Source of the DNA: Natrinema gari JCM 14663
GTDB taxonomy: Archaea; Halobacteriota; Halobacteria; Halobacteriales; Natrialbaceae
Length of the DNA: 44,187 nt
Reading direction: 5' to 3'
Assembly: GCF_000337175.1 (NCBI RefSeq)
Contig: NZ_AOIJ01000042.1
Span: 1-44,187 of the forward strand
Part shown: positions 8,861-16,890 of the stretch, in pieces
Layout: every line of letters begins with the position of its first letter
Position numbering within the stretch: the first letter of the stretch is position 1
Notes under the pieces: model-generated
The model's database searches: none
The model's input: only the letters and a program-made list of their open reading frames with translations
Told to the model about the DNA's origin: nothing
Made by a program: the position numbers and the translations under genes

Positions 8861-8868
8861 TAAATAAT
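8861..8868 (-). promoter_or_regulatory. TATA element of the small minus-strand gene
   Basis: ATTATTTA on the minus strand, 21-28 bases upstream of the ATG at 8840. The AT-rich setting is clear against GC-rich surroundings. Confidence 0.45.
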
Positions 8869-8913
8869 CCCCACTATCGGCACGTTGATGTGCCGGATCG
8901 GCTCGAGGCCGCT

Positions 8914-9003
8914 TCAAAGGTGATCGATCCGGCGCCCGCGCAGGGACATCTCCTCGGGTGGAATCTCGGTCCGAAGGATGCGGCGATTCGAAATGAGGAC
9001 CAC
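8914..9003 (-). other. possible 29-residue small ORF or C-terminal gene remnant
   Basis: The minus strand from a GTG at 9003 to a stop at 8914 reads MVLISNRRILRTEIPPEEMS and nine further residues. Its composition is protein-like, and a TATA-like GTGTATATCC (9028-9037) lies about 29 bases upstream. The open frame continues upstream of the GTG without a Met, so it may instead be the tail of a lost gene. The rest of the 290 bases between 8841 and 9131 shows nothing else I can support. Confidence 0.25.
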
Positions 9004-9131
9004 TGGAGGGACACACTTATGTCTGTCGGATATACACTTCGGCCGACTGTTATATGTGTCTGATAGAGTCAGAGACGATCCTTCTCTATCGGCGCTTGAC
9101 CGCTACTAAAAATGAAACCCGAACAACAGCG

Positions 9132-9635
9132 TTAGCTGTAGTCGAAGTTGAATTCTTCGCTTGCGACTTGCGTCTCTGTGCTGTCTTCTTCGATTACAGC
9201 CGTCGCAGTGACCGTGCCAGACGGTTCACCGGAACTGAATGAACTTGCGTTCATTTTCACATTGGTACCAGAACCGGCTGCGCCAATTGTGACGACATCC
9301 CCAGTCTTAAGACCTGTGTAGTGATCTTCGATATTATCTCCGGCATAGTCGGCGTACCAACCCTTTGTCCGAATGTCTCCCTTCAGATTGACATGGTCGG
9401 CATTACCAAGGGACGTGACTTCAACTTGGATTTCTTCTTGCTGTTCGTCGACTTCGATCGTGACGCCGGCCTGAGCCTCCTGGCTGACACTCCCGCCAAG
9501 GTCGAGGACGAACGCAGCGATCACGGCCGCAAGGATGACCGTGATAGCTACCATAAGTATAACACCAATGACAGGAGAGACAGCTCGCTGATCTTCATTT
9601 CCAACCAGCTTTGCTTTTAGATTTTCGGGATTCAT
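9132..9635 (-). CDS. archaeal type IV pilin, second of a tandem pair
   Basis: A 167-residue PilA-type pilin. A short positively charged leader ([17 protein letters not shown]) is followed by [20 protein letters not shown], the hydrophobic helix that anchors pilin precursors and forms the filament core. Prepilin peptidase PibD would cut just before or within the RAVSPVIG region. The rest (about 50-167) is a beta-rich head domain, acidic and Thr/Ser-rich, with a potential N-glycosylation site (NAS). It starts 2 bases after the stop of the upstream pilin, so the two are co-transcribed. The leader and helix are almost identical to the upstream copy while the heads differ, as in paralogous adhesion pilins. 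Role in attachment is family knowledge. Confidence 0.88.
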   Translation of the reverse strand: MNPENLKAKLVGNEDQRAVSPVIGVILMVAITVILAAVIAAFVLDLGGSVSQEAQAGVTIEVDEQQEEIQVEVTSLGNADHVNLKGDIRTKGWYADYAGDNIEDHYTGLKTGDVVTIGAAGSGTNVKMNASSFSSGEPSGTVTATAVIEEDSTETQVASEEFNFDYS

Positions 9636-9637
9636 CT

Positions 9638-10108
9638 TTAGAAGTCGTAATCTTCGCTTGCGACTTGCGTTTCGGTACCGTCTTCCTCAATGACGGCGAT
9701 CGCAGTCACAGTCCCACTAGTTCCATCAAGGCCACTACCGTCGGTAAGCGTCGCTGTGTCGCCAACATTCATCGACACGTTGTCGGTGGACTTAGGCGTC
9801 GATGCATAGTCTCCCGAATAGGACGAAGGCGTAGCGCTGCCAGAGACAGTACCCGAGAGAGTGACGTAATCAGCATTGCCCATCGAAGTCACTTCAACAT
9901 TGACTTCGTCGGCCTCCTCATCAACTTCAATGCTCACGCCAGCCTGAGCCTCCTGCCCGACACTCCCGCCAAGGTCGAGGACGAACGCAGCGATCACGGC
10001 CGCGAGAATGACCGTGATAGCCACCATAAGAATGACCCCAATAACCGGGGATACTGCACGTTCATTGTCTGTGCCAACTAACTTCGGTTTGAGCGTTTTC
10101 AAATCCAT
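9638..10108 (-). CDS. archaeal type IV pilin, first of a tandem pair
   Basis: A 156-residue PilA-type pilin. [17 protein letters not shown] is followed by [20 protein letters not shown]. The start at 10108 aligns with the [10 protein letters not shown] start of the neighbour; an ATG five codons earlier (MRENT) is possible. The head domain has a conserved-looking [20 protein letters not shown] strand pair shared with the neighbour. It lies first in the pair, behind a strong TATA box at 10257-10267 that leaves an mRNA leader of roughly 130 bases, unusual in an organism whose transcripts are mostly leaderless. Base composition here is AT-richer than in the core genes. Confidence 0.9.
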   Translation of the reverse strand: MDLKTLKPKLVGTDNERAVSPVIGVILMVAITVILAAVIAAFVLDLGGSVGQEAQAGVSIEVDEEADEVNVEVTSMGNADYVTLSGTVSGSATPSSYSGDYASTPKSTDNVSMNVGDTATLTDGSGLDGTSGTVTAIAVIEEDGTETQVASEDYDF

Positions 10109-10708
10109 AGTGTTCTCACGCATCGGGCGTGAACGGTGAGAAAGCTTATCAGCACCCTCCCCAAACGGACAGGTGCGGATAGGGGATTTCGGAACCAACC
10201 TTGCGTCCCCGCTTTCTCGGGCGTCGTCACCGATGCTAATCGTGAGAGGACACCGGCTATATATAAATATGCCTGATAGTCGGAATCGTTCTCCGACCAA
10301 AGGCTTTCAAGACTGAGAATCAGCACCAACTGGAAGCCTCACAGGGTCGTCTTGAAGCCGCTCCGTCTTGCGGTTTTCCGTTATCCTCACGAACTGCATG
10401 TGTTTGTAATCCGAGATATGTGATTGAGATGCGACTAATTCGAATACCGTCGTAACTGTCCGAGCGCTTGAGCGTATATCGCAACGGGCAGCGTACAGTG
10501 GTCTGTGAAACGCCGTTGAGAGCCACGAGTGGTCGTATGGATACGAATCCACCGGAAGCGGGCACGAGTGTCTTACCTCGGCCCTGAGTCACCCGTACTG
10601 ACAAACTCATCGTATTTCATGACGATATGTGGACAACTGCATCAAGAATTGCGAAATGAGACTGTTCGTACTCTATGCACGGTGGTCTTCGTTCGGAAAG
10701 ACGAAAAA
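10109..10708. other. 600-base region without a supported gene (pilin leader and upstream)
   Basis: It holds the pilin leader (about 10109-10240), the TATA box, and about 430 bases of AT-richer sequence upstream. Short open frames exist on both strands (for example 10320-10610 minus) but none has a recognisable domain, good codon bias or a placed promoter. A regulatory region for pilin expression or a decayed gene are both possible. Confidence 0.4.
10257..10267 (-). promoter_or_regulatory. strong TATA box of the pilin pair
   Basis: TTTATATATAG on the minus strand is the clearest TATA element in the window. Transcription would start near 10235-10240, giving a leader of about 130 bases before the pilin ATG at 10108. 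Confidence 0.7.
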
Positions 10709-10779
10709 TGGGACCGCCGAGAATTGAACTCGGGTCCTACGGACCCCATCCGCAGAGGATACCACTACCCCACGGTCCC
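10709..10779 (-). tRNA. tRNA-Pro (anticodon GGG)
   Basis: The minus strand folds into a cloverleaf: acceptor GGGACCG pairs with CGGTCCC, followed by discriminator A. The anticodon stem TGCGG/CCGTA encloses loop ATGGGGT with anticodon GGG and G37, as expected for proline. The T arm is CCGAG/CTCGG around TTCAATT. CCA is not encoded. A TATA-like CCCTTAAGC (10805-10813, minus) lies about 30 bases upstream. It follows cbf5 on the same strand, 89 bases on. Confidence 0.93.
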
Positions 10780-10804
10780 ACACGTGGACCGATGGCCGTC
10801 TGCC

Positions 10805-10813
10805 GCTTAAGGG
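10805..10813 (-). promoter_or_regulatory. TATA-like element of tRNA-Pro
   Basis: CCCTTAAGC on the minus strand, 26-34 bases before the mature tRNA 5' end, in the gap after cbf5. Confidence 0.45.
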
Positions 10814-10868
10814 TGTCGTTTCGAAGGCGGTGCGTCACCGCGTTTCGTACCCCGATGAACGGGGCCGC

Positions 10869-11777
10869 TCAGACGAGCACGCGCTCGAGGGACACCACGA
10901 CACCGCTGTCAGCGTCGACGGCACCGACTCGCTCGCCGAGACACACCGCTGCACCGTCGGGCGTGTAACAGGCGACTAGCGATCCGTGGTCGATCCCGTC
11001 GTCGGCCTCGAGTACGCCCGGTGCGTAGACGGGCGCGCCGTTGGCCACCTCGCGGGCGGCGTTCTCGGCGATGACGACGCGCGGAATTCCCTCGAGAATC
11101 CGCTCGGCGGGATCGACGATATCGTACAGCGGCTCGGGGTCGTCGTCCTCGAGCCAGAAGCCGAGCGCGTCGAGGAAGTCGTGGGCGCTGTGGAGCGTAC
11201 GGTCGTCGAACGGCTCCGTCGCCGTCCGGCGCAGGTGTCCCATGTGTGCCCCGGTGCCAAGCGCCAGTCCGAGGTCATGACACAGTTTGCGGACGTAGGT
11301 GCCGCTCTCACAACGGATTCGTAGGAGGAGCCGGCGGTCCTCGACCTCGAGGACCTCGAGATCGTAGAGTTCGCGGACGCGCAGGCGGCGCGAGACCGCA
11401 CTCTTGCGCGGGGGTTTCTGATAGATCGGCCCTTCGAATTCGGCGACGACCGACTCGGCGTCGCCCGGGACCGGCGCGTGACACTCGAGGACGGCGACGT
11501 ACTCCTTCCCGCCCTCGAGGAAGACCTGCGCGAGCCGGGTCGCGTCGCCGAGCATGACCGGGAGACAGCCGGTCACTTTCGGATCGAGCGTCCCGGCGTG
11601 GGCGGCACGGTCGATCGTCGACTCGACGCCGCGCTCGGCCAGTGTCTCGACGACGGCGTCCCGAAGCCAGCCGCTGATCTGATGGGAAGAGGGGCCGGGG
11701 GGCTTGTCGAGGTTGACGACGCCGAAGGTGAGCAATTCGGCGGGCGAGCGAGCCGCCGGTGGGCTACGGAGCGTCAT
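10869..11777 (-). CDS. truB: tRNA/rRNA pseudouridine synthase Cbf5 (TruB family)
   Basis: A 302-residue pseudouridine synthase. GVVNLDKPPGPSSHQ (near residue 20) and the catalytic loop HAGTLDPKVTGCLPV with Asp about 66 are the TruB/Cbf5 signatures; YQKPPRKSAVSRRLRVR and RIRCESGTYVRKLCHDLG are conserved binding motifs. The last 75 residues (PRVVIAENAAREVANGAPVY onward) form a PUA domain. Archaeal Cbf5 makes pseudouridine 55 in tRNA and also works in H/ACA box RNPs; both roles are family knowledge. Its ATG overlaps the cmk stop by one base (TGATG), so it is translated from the same mRNA. tRNA-Pro lies directly downstream. Confidence 0.93.
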   Translation of the reverse strand: MTLRSPPAARSPAELLTFGVVNLDKPPGPSSHQISGWLRDAVVETLAERGVESTIDRAAHAGTLDPKVTGCLPVMLGDATRLAQVFLEGGKEYVAVLECHAPVPGDAESVVAEFEGPIYQKPPRKSAVSRRLRVRELYDLEVLEVEDRRLLLRIRCESGTYVRKLCHDLGLALGTGAHMGHLRRTATEPFDDRTLHSAHDFLDALGFWLEDDDPEPLYDIVDPAERILEGIPRVVIAENAAREVANGAPVYAPGVLEADDGIDHGSLVACYTPDGAAVCLGERVGAVDADSGVVVSLERVLV

Positions 11778-12352
11778 CAGAAGTCGGTCTCGAGGTCGAC
11801 GAGTGCCTTTCCTTCGTCGCCGGCGTCGTCGTAGCGCTCGACGGCCGTGACGAGCATGTCAAGGACGGCGTCGGGCTCCCAGCGGGCCGTGTTCACGGAG
11901 AGATCGTAGATCGTCAGGTCACGAATGTCGATGCCGTAGTACTCGTCGTACCGCTGGGCCTCGCTTGCCTCGCGGGCTTTCGTCTCTTCGGTCGCACGCG
12001 CGGGGTCCTTGTCCTCGCGTTCGGCGATGCGCTCGCCGCGCACCCGTGCCGGTGCGTCGAGCCAGAAGCGGAAGTCCGCCTGCTCGCCGGCCAGCCAGCC
12101 CGCGAGTCTGGACTCGAGAACCAGATCGTCCTCCGCGACGGCGATCTCGCGCAGCCGTCGATCAAGATCGCGATCGATCTCGTCGTTCTCCTCGGCGAGT
12201 TTGTTGAATTCGAGCGGGGTATAGCCGCGTTCGTCGGCCAGTTCCCGAAAGATGTCACCGCCGCTGACGTGGTCGAGATCGAAGGCATCGGCGAGTAACT
12301 CCGCAGTCGTGCTCTTCCCGCTTCCCGGCGGGCCGGAGACGGTGAGTAACAT
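11777..12352 (-). CDS. cmk: (d)CMP kinase
   Basis: A 191-residue archaeal-type cytidylate kinase that phosphorylates CMP/dCMP with ATP. The P-loop [10 protein letters not shown] starts at residue 6 and is followed by [19 protein letters not shown], the nucleotide monophosphate-binding segment. [11 protein letters not shown] and [20 protein letters not shown] are diagnostic for the archaeal Cmk family. The size is normal. It lies after the DUF106 gene and overlaps cbf5 by one base, the usual archaeal order. A TATA-like TTTTAC near 12374-12384 (minus) lies about 25 bases upstream, so it may have its own promoter in addition to read-through. Confidence 0.93.
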   Translation of the reverse strand: MLLTVSGPPGSGKSTTAELLADAFDLDHVSGGDIFRELADERGYTPLEFNKLAEENDEIDRDLDRRLREIAVAEDDLVLESRLAGWLAGEQADFRFWLDAPARVRGERIAEREDKDPARATEETKAREASEAQRYDEYYGIDIRDLTIYDLSVNTARWEPDAVLDMLVTAVERYDDAGDEGKALVDLETDF

Positions 12353-12466
12353 ACTCCCTCTGTGAGGGGGCCGGTAAAATGGGTTTTGAATCGGGGTGCG
12401 GAGCGACGCTCTCTCAGGGCGGACGACCGGTCCGCAAGGCGAGCACGAATCTGCGAGGAGTGGCCC

Positions 12467-13417
12467 TCAGGCGCTCGAGGGCGACATATCGATGTTCAGC
12501 GACTTGCGCAACAGCTGGGAGAACCCCATCGAGCACAGGAAGTACCAGACGATCCAGGCCTGCATCGGACCGAATGCGCCCTCTTGCCACTCGATCTGTC
12601 CGATGAGAGGCATCACGACGGTCTGCTCTGCATCGCCGATACCGCCCGTTCGGATCGACCAGTACATCCAGAGGAACAGCGGGATCGTCAACAGCATGAT
12701 CCAGACCATCGGGCGGAACTGCTCTTTGAACATGCCGAGGTTGTCCGCCATGGCCTCCATCTGCTCCTCGCGGGCGCGCTCGATCTCGTTCTCGAGGCGT
12801 TCGATCTCGGCCTCGCTTGCGCCCCGCTCTTCGGCGTCTTTCTTTTGTTTGCGGAGTTCCTTTTGCTCCTCTTGGACGGCCTGCATCCGTTCTTGGTACT
12901 TCCCCATGACCTCCGTGTTCATCAGGTTCGCCTGGAGCAGCGACGAATAGAGGCCGGTGATCAACGCGACCGAGAGGATCACGGCGTAGAACGGGAGCGC
13001 CGCATCGAGCGGGCCGAGGACGGCGTTGACCGTACTCCCGACGACGTTCTGAATCGAATCGAACCAGTAGCCTGGCATCAACAGGAGCGCGCCAACGCCC
13101 GCGAGCTTGTCCCACTGTGACCAGCTCGATTCGTCCTCGTCGATATCGACATCGGCTGCGGCGCTGCTCTCGCCGTCACCGTCGAGGGCCCGGTCGAAGG
13201 CTTCGCGATCGGCGATTTCGAACCCCTGATCGCCGTCGACTAACACTCCTTTTTCGATCAATCGCCCCCACTGGCCGCTCGTCAGCTCGTCGCTGACGTC
13301 GGCCCATTGGACCTCGCCGCCGTTCCTGTCGGCTTCCTCGCGGATCGCCTCGAGGGCGGTCGCCATCGAGGAGTCCTCGCGCACGAGGGCGTTGATCTTC
13401 TCGGCTGTACGCGTCAT
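12467..13417 (-). CDS. DUF106 membrane protein (Oxa1/YidC/EMC3 superfamily)
   Basis: A 316-residue membrane protein. The N-terminal 90 residues are soluble and acidic. Hydrophobic segments follow at about 100-120, 135-160 (ALPFYAVILSVALITGLYSS), 235-255 (PMVWIMLLTIPLFLWMYWSI) and 285-305, with a charged coiled coil between them (YQERMQAVQEEQKELRKQKK and beyond). This matches archaeal DUF106/Ylp1 proteins, homologues of YidC, Oxa1 and EMC3 that insert membrane proteins; the N-terminal extension is a halophile feature. Position between adk and cmk is conserved in archaea and fits a role with SecY. The ATG at 13417 has TATA CTTGTATAC at 13441-13449, giving a leaderless mRNA. Confidence 0.9.
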   Translation of the reverse strand: MTRTAEKINALVREDSSMATALEAIREEADRNGGEVQWADVSDELTSGQWGRLIEKGVLVDGDQGFEIADREAFDRALDGDGESSAAADVDIDEDESSWSQWDKLAGVGALLLMPGYWFDSIQNVVGSTVNAVLGPLDAALPFYAVILSVALITGLYSSLLQANLMNTEVMGKYQERMQAVQEEQKELRKQKKDAEERGASEAEIERLENEIERAREEQMEAMADNLGMFKEQFRPMVWIMLLTIPLFLWMYWSIRTGGIGDAEQTVVMPLIGQIEWQEGAFGPMQAWIVWYFLCSMGFSQLLRKSLNIDMSPSSA

Positions 13418-13440
13418 CTGCTTGTCCTAGGCGTCGTCCG

Positions 13441-13449
13441 GTATACAAG
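13441..13449 (-). promoter_or_regulatory. TATA box of the DUF106-cmk-cbf5 unit
   Basis: CTTGTATAC on the minus strand, 24-32 bases upstream of the ATG at 13417. Confidence 0.6.
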
Positions 13450-13695
13450 TGTTTTTCTTCGGTACTCCCAGCGGTTTCGGAACGCTCGGTGATGTGTCGC
13501 TCGACCGGCGGGGACGAATAGCATCGATGAGACAGACGCAATCGCAGTACGTGTCGCTGTGTCCGGCCTGTTACCCGTCCGGTTCCGCCGCTCGGATGCT
13601 CCAGCGGACACGGTGGGCAGTCGGATGCGATAGCGAGCAGTCCCGTAGTATTCCGGACTCTCAGTCCGATATGAACTGTTTGATCGGTCGAACGG
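13450..13695. other. intergenic region between divergent promoters
   Basis: Together with the flanking TATA elements this makes a 315-base gap between the DUF106 gene and the pilin-like gene. A 93-codon plus-strand frame (13449-13730) is present but has no recognisable domain and runs over the neighbour's promoter, so I do not call it. Confidence 0.4.
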
Positions 13696-13704
13696 TTTAT
13701 TATT
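13696..13704 (+). promoter_or_regulatory. TATA box of the pilin-like surface protein gene
   Basis: TTTATTATT lies 29-37 bases before the ATG at 13733, giving an expected start of transcription close to the start codon. Confidence 0.6.
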
Positions 13705-13732
13705 CGGACCCTCGAACTCCTGAGCGATAGAG

Positions 13733-15322
13733 ATGGGTTCACGACGTGGTGGCGGAGCAGTTAGTCCGTCGAAAAGGGGGGTAACTGCGGTGATCGGCCT
13801 CGTGTTGTTGATCGGGTTGGTCGCAACCGTTAGCGTCGGTATCCTTCTCATCGCGGGGGACACGATGAACGGCGCGGAACAGCGGTCGGAAAACGAGCGA
13901 GTCGAGCAATCGTTCGTCGAGATGAGCCAGCAGATGGCCACGGTCTCATCGAATACCGATATCTCGCGGACGATGGAGTTCGACGCCGGCGAACGCGGGG
14001 CACTCGTCAAGACGGATACCGGAACGATCAATATTTCCGGGCCGAATCTCAACGAGACGATCTCGATTCCGATCGGTGCCGTCGAGTACGAGGGGGAAGA
14101 CGGAACTCGTATCTCCTATCAAGCGGGAGGCGTCTTTCGCGAAACCGGCAACGAAACCCGGGTCGTCTCCGCGCCGCCGGTGTACTATGACAACAAGGAT
14201 AACACGTTCTCGTTCCCGATCACCGAGGTCAACGACGATACGCAACTCGGCTCGGGTGATGTACGAATGTCCCACGCGGACACAACCGCATACACGAACG
14301 TGACCTATGTCGAACAGAGTACTGTGACGGTCGAAATTACGAGCGAATACTGCGTCGGCTGGGAGGCGTACTTCGACGGACAGACCGCAAACGCGGAAGG
14401 GCAAGCGATCACGGAACGGTGCGGGAACGATAACACGATGATCGTAGAACTGGGTCGGACGGAGGTTGAAGGCGACTTCAGCCAGGCGGTGTACGCCGGT
14501 GGCGGCGGGATCGAACTCGGCCATCACCACGCCGAAATCGACGGGAACGTTACGACCGACGGCGAAATCCATGGCTCGGGTGATGTCACCGGAACCGAAA
14601 CCGAGGAAAACCAGCAGTCGATCCCGTCGTTCGATAGCGTGATTCAGTCGAAAATCGACGACGCCGAACGGGGAGACGGTGAACCGATCGACCTCGGCGA
14701 GAACAAGACGACCCTCGAGGGCGGCAAGACGTACTACGATCCGGACGGGTTCGATCTCCAGAACGACGTGACCGCGAATTTGGACGACGGGAACGTGACG
14801 CTCATTGTCGACGGTGATATGGACTTTACTGACAACGATCTCACGGTAGATCCGACCGGGGCCGAGGACAATACCTCGTTCCAGGTGTTCACGACTGGGG
14901 ATATGGCCATAGATAACCAGGAAGTCTGTGTCGGGAGCTGTGACTACACCTCCGGCGACGCCAAATCCCTGCAGATATACGGGACCTCGTCGATGCTCAT
15001 CCACGTCGGGACGGGGAACTCGAAATTCGAAGGCATCCTGTATGCGCCACGTGACGAAGGGTACGCCGAGTCGGAGGGGATCGATCACTGTAGCCACGAT
15101 GTGAACGGAACGGAACCGGACGTCTGTATCGCCGGCGGTGGCGGGGCGGCCCAGATATTCGGCACTATCATGGCCGGACCGATGTACGTCGACAACAATT
15201 TCGAGGTCAAACACGACACGTCGCTGACCGGCTTCGAGCCGGACGTTCGACACGGCGTCTTACCGCCCCGACTGACGTATCTCTCGATCGCAGTGCACGA
15301 AATCGACGTCGAAAACAACTGA
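13733..15322 (+). CDS. pilin-like surface protein with polymer-forming-type repeats (DUF7289-like)
   Basis: A 529-residue membrane-anchored protein. Residues 15-43 (KRGVTAVIGLVLLIGLVATV) form a pilin-like leader and helix resembling the haloarchaeal DUF7289/TadE-like class. The exposed part is acidic, rich in Gly, Asp and Thr, with several N-glycosylation sequons (NIS, NET, NVT). Around 245-480 it has right-handed beta-helix character, with patterns such as GNVTTDGEIHGSGDVTGT and VTLIVDGDMDFTDNDLTV. Several Cys residues, including CVGSC, are unusual for a haloarchaeal surface protein and may form disulfides. It is convergent with adk (5-base gap) and interrupts the adk to DUF106 neighbourhood. 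The function is unknown; a minor pilin or surface scaffold is plausible. Confidence 0.75.
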   Translation: MGSRRGGGAVSPSKRGVTAVIGLVLLIGLVATVSVGILLIAGDTMNGAEQRSENERVEQSFVEMSQQMATVSSNTDISRTMEFDAGERGALVKTDTGTINISGPNLNETISIPIGAVEYEGEDGTRISYQAGGVFRETGNETRVVSAPPVYYDNKDNTFSFPITEVNDDTQLGSGDVRMSHADTTAYTNVTYVEQSTVTVEITSEYCVGWEAYFDGQTANAEGQAITERCGNDNTMIVELGRTEVEGDFSQAVYAGGGGIELGHHHAEIDGNVTTDGEIHGSGDVTGTETEENQQSIPSFDSVIQSKIDDAERGDGEPIDLGENKTTLEGGKTYYDPDGFDLQNDVTANLDDGNVTLIVDGDMDFTDNDLTVDPTGAEDNTSFQVFTTGDMAIDNQEVCVGSCDYTSGDAKSLQIYGTSSMLIHVGTGNSKFEGILYAPRDEGYAESEGIDHCSHDVNGTEPDVCIAGGGGAAQIFGTIMAGPMYVDNNFEVKHDTSLTGFEPDVRHGVLPPRLTYLSIAVHEIDVENN

Positions 15323-15327
15323 GTCGG

Positions 15328-15963
15328 TTACGCCACGTCTTCGATCGTTTCCTTCACGGCTTCCCACACGTCGTCCGGAGCCTGCGCGCCGTCGATGCGC
15401 TCTAAGTCGCCCTGCTCCTCGTAATGCTCGACCACGGGCTCGGTGTTCTCGTGGAAGACCGAGAGTCGCTCTCTGACCGTGTCCTCGGTGTCGTCGTCCC
15501 GTTGAACGAGTCGCTCCTCGACGTTTGGGTCCTCGGGTGGGTTGTACTCGACGTGGTAGATGTCACCCGTTTCAGGGTCCAGCCGTCGACCCGTCAGCCG
15601 GTGGACGAGTTCTTCTTCGCCGACATCGAGGTAGAGGACGACGTCGAGATCGGTCATGTCCTCGAGTTCTTCGGCCTGTTCTAGGTTCCGGGGATAACCG
15701 TCGAGAACGAAGCCGTCGGCCTGACTGAGTGCCTCGTCGACGATGGCGTTGACGACTTCGTCGGGAACGAGTTCGCCCTGATCCATGTACTCGCCAGGGG
15801 TGTCGTACTCGGTCTCCATGTCGGAGATGTCCATCTCCTTGTTGTTCCGCAGAGCGTCGCCGGTGGTGATATGATCGACACCGAACGCCTCGGTGATCTT
15901 TGCACTCTGTGTCCCCTTTCCTGCCCCGGGGGCACCGAGAATCAGGATTCGTGGCTGAGCCAT
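15328..15963 (-). CDS. adk: adenylate kinase
   Basis: A 211-residue adenylate kinase of the bacterial-like long type used by haloarchaea. The P-loop LGAPGAGKGTQS (9-20), the AMP-binding ITTGDALR, the EGF-like segment VLDGYPRNLEQAE and the LID from about 127 (GRRLDPETGDIYHVEYNPPE) are all present. The LID has no zinc cysteines. It equilibrates ATP + AMP with 2 ADP in the cytoplasm. In most haloarchaea it follows secY directly; here secY lies 12 kb away. TATA CCTTTATGTG (15984-15993, minus) lies 21-30 bases upstream of the ATG at 15963. Confidence 0.95.
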   Translation of the reverse strand: MAQPRILILGAPGAGKGTQSAKITEAFGVDHITTGDALRNNKEMDISDMETEYDTPGEYMDQGELVPDEVVNAIVDEALSQADGFVLDGYPRNLEQAEELEDMTDLDVVLYLDVGEEELVHRLTGRRLDPETGDIYHVEYNPPEDPNVEERLVQRDDDTEDTVRERLSVFHENTEPVVEHYEEQGDLERIDGAQAPDDVWEAVKETIEDVA

Positions 15964-15983
15964 AGGGCACGATTCAGCGGCGG

Positions 15984-16000
15984 CACATAAAGGCTTAAAG
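15984..16000. promoter_or_regulatory. back-to-back promoters of adk and the 149-residue protein
   Basis: Two TATA-like elements abut within 17 bases: CCTTTATGTG read on the minus strand toward adk and GCTTAAAG (15993-16000) read on the plus strand toward the ATG at 16023. Both sit 21-30 bases from their start codons, so both transcripts would be leaderless and the promoters must compete for TBP. Confidence 0.55.
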
Positions 16001-16022
16001 AATCGGGCACGATCATCCGATT

Positions 16023-16472
16023 ATGACGCGCTTTGCTGCCGCCGAGTCCACCGAGCGACGGAGCCTGTACGTCGACGCGATCACTGCCCACCGCGAGCGC
16101 GAGAGCGCGTTCCTGACGGTCGAAGCCGACGAGAAAGCACTCGAGGCGAACGGCGAGACGCCTTCCGAACGCGGGCCTGACACCGGCGAATCGGACGGGT
16201 CAACCGACCCGGGCGTGCCATGGGTCCAGTTCGGCGACGGGACGATCAACCTCGACTGTACCGATGAGGAGCTAGAGGCACTGAAACGCCTCCTCAAATC
16301 GTTCCCTGCGTTCAAAATCGACGACCTGATCCGACCCGAAGAAGCCGAGGGAGTGAACGTGCGGATCAGCGCGAAAGCGGATGCAAACCGGATCGCCCAG
16401 TTCATCGACCGACTGTTTCTCGAGGTATACGACCTGCCGGCGGCGTTTCGCGTCTGGGTCGTCGACATCTGA
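16023..16472 (+). CDS. conserved haloarchaeal protein of unknown function
   Basis: A 149-residue soluble protein. It has an N-terminal helical part (YVDAITAHRERESAFLTVEA), a Gly/Asp/Ser-rich linker at about 45-65, and a C-terminal alpha/beta domain with LDCTDEELEALKRLLKSFPA and VRISAKADANRIAQFIDRLF. I recognise no named family. The domain pattern (short strand, helix, strand, long helix) could suit a small RNA- or protein-binding module, but this is a guess. A TATA-like element shared with adk lies just upstream and no other gene follows for 418 bases, so it is likely monocistronic. Confidence 0.75.
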   Translation: MTRFAAAESTERRSLYVDAITAHRERESAFLTVEADEKALEANGETPSERGPDTGESDGSTDPGVPWVQFGDGTINLDCTDEELEALKRLLKSFPAFKIDDLIRPEEAEGVNVRISAKADANRIAQFIDRLFLEVYDLPAAFRVWVVDI

Positions 16473-16834
16473 CTGGCATCCGATCGAGACGCCTCTGACG
16501 ACCGCGTGAGTGAGATGTCGGCCGGAGGCCAGTTTTGCTCGAGCAGGCGGCGTCCGACTGACCGACTGGTCGGCCCGTAAGCGAGCGCGATCGAATCAGG
16601 TGAAAGCATCCGTCTCGAGCGGCCCAGAGATGGACAGCAGCGGTACAATAGATGGTTATTGGGAAGAACTACAAGTGATACTATCTAATCCCGACCCGGG
16701 CAGCGACAGAGAAAAGAGTATCCACCCCAAGAGGACAGTGATGCATCAACGAGGCCGAGAACGATCGACTCGAGTGGCACGGCAACGACCCGCGTCCCGG
16801 CAACCGATAGACGGCGTCAGCCGGGCGGTTTCCA
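16473..16834. other. intergenic region before the oxidase cluster
   Basis: With the promoter segment to 16890 it makes 418 bases without a gene. The middle (16640-16740) is AT-richer. One 109-codon plus frame crosses it but is rich in Arg and Ser and looks like GC-driven noise. Confidence 0.4.
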
Positions 16835-16876
16835 AATAGATAAGTGCCCTCAGCAATCAATCTCCGACATATAACC
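16835..16876 (+). promoter_or_regulatory. candidate promoter elements of the coxB-coxAC unit
   Basis: Two TATA-like stretches occur: AATAGATA (16835-16842) and CATATAAC (16869-16876). The first would put transcription start near 16864, before a GTG at 16891; the second near 16898, favouring the ATG at 16924. Which one is used decides the CoxB start. Confidence 0.45.
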
Positions 16877-16890
16877 GGAGTTCAAAAGAG

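Noticed and set aside
10320-10610. 96-codon minus-strand frame upstream of the pilins
   Set aside because: No TATA element at a useful distance and no recognisable domain; kept only as part of a region without a supported gene.
13946-15253. 435-codon open frame on the minus strand
   Set aside because: Antisense to the pilin-like protein, which has a promoter, signal helix and glycosylation sites.
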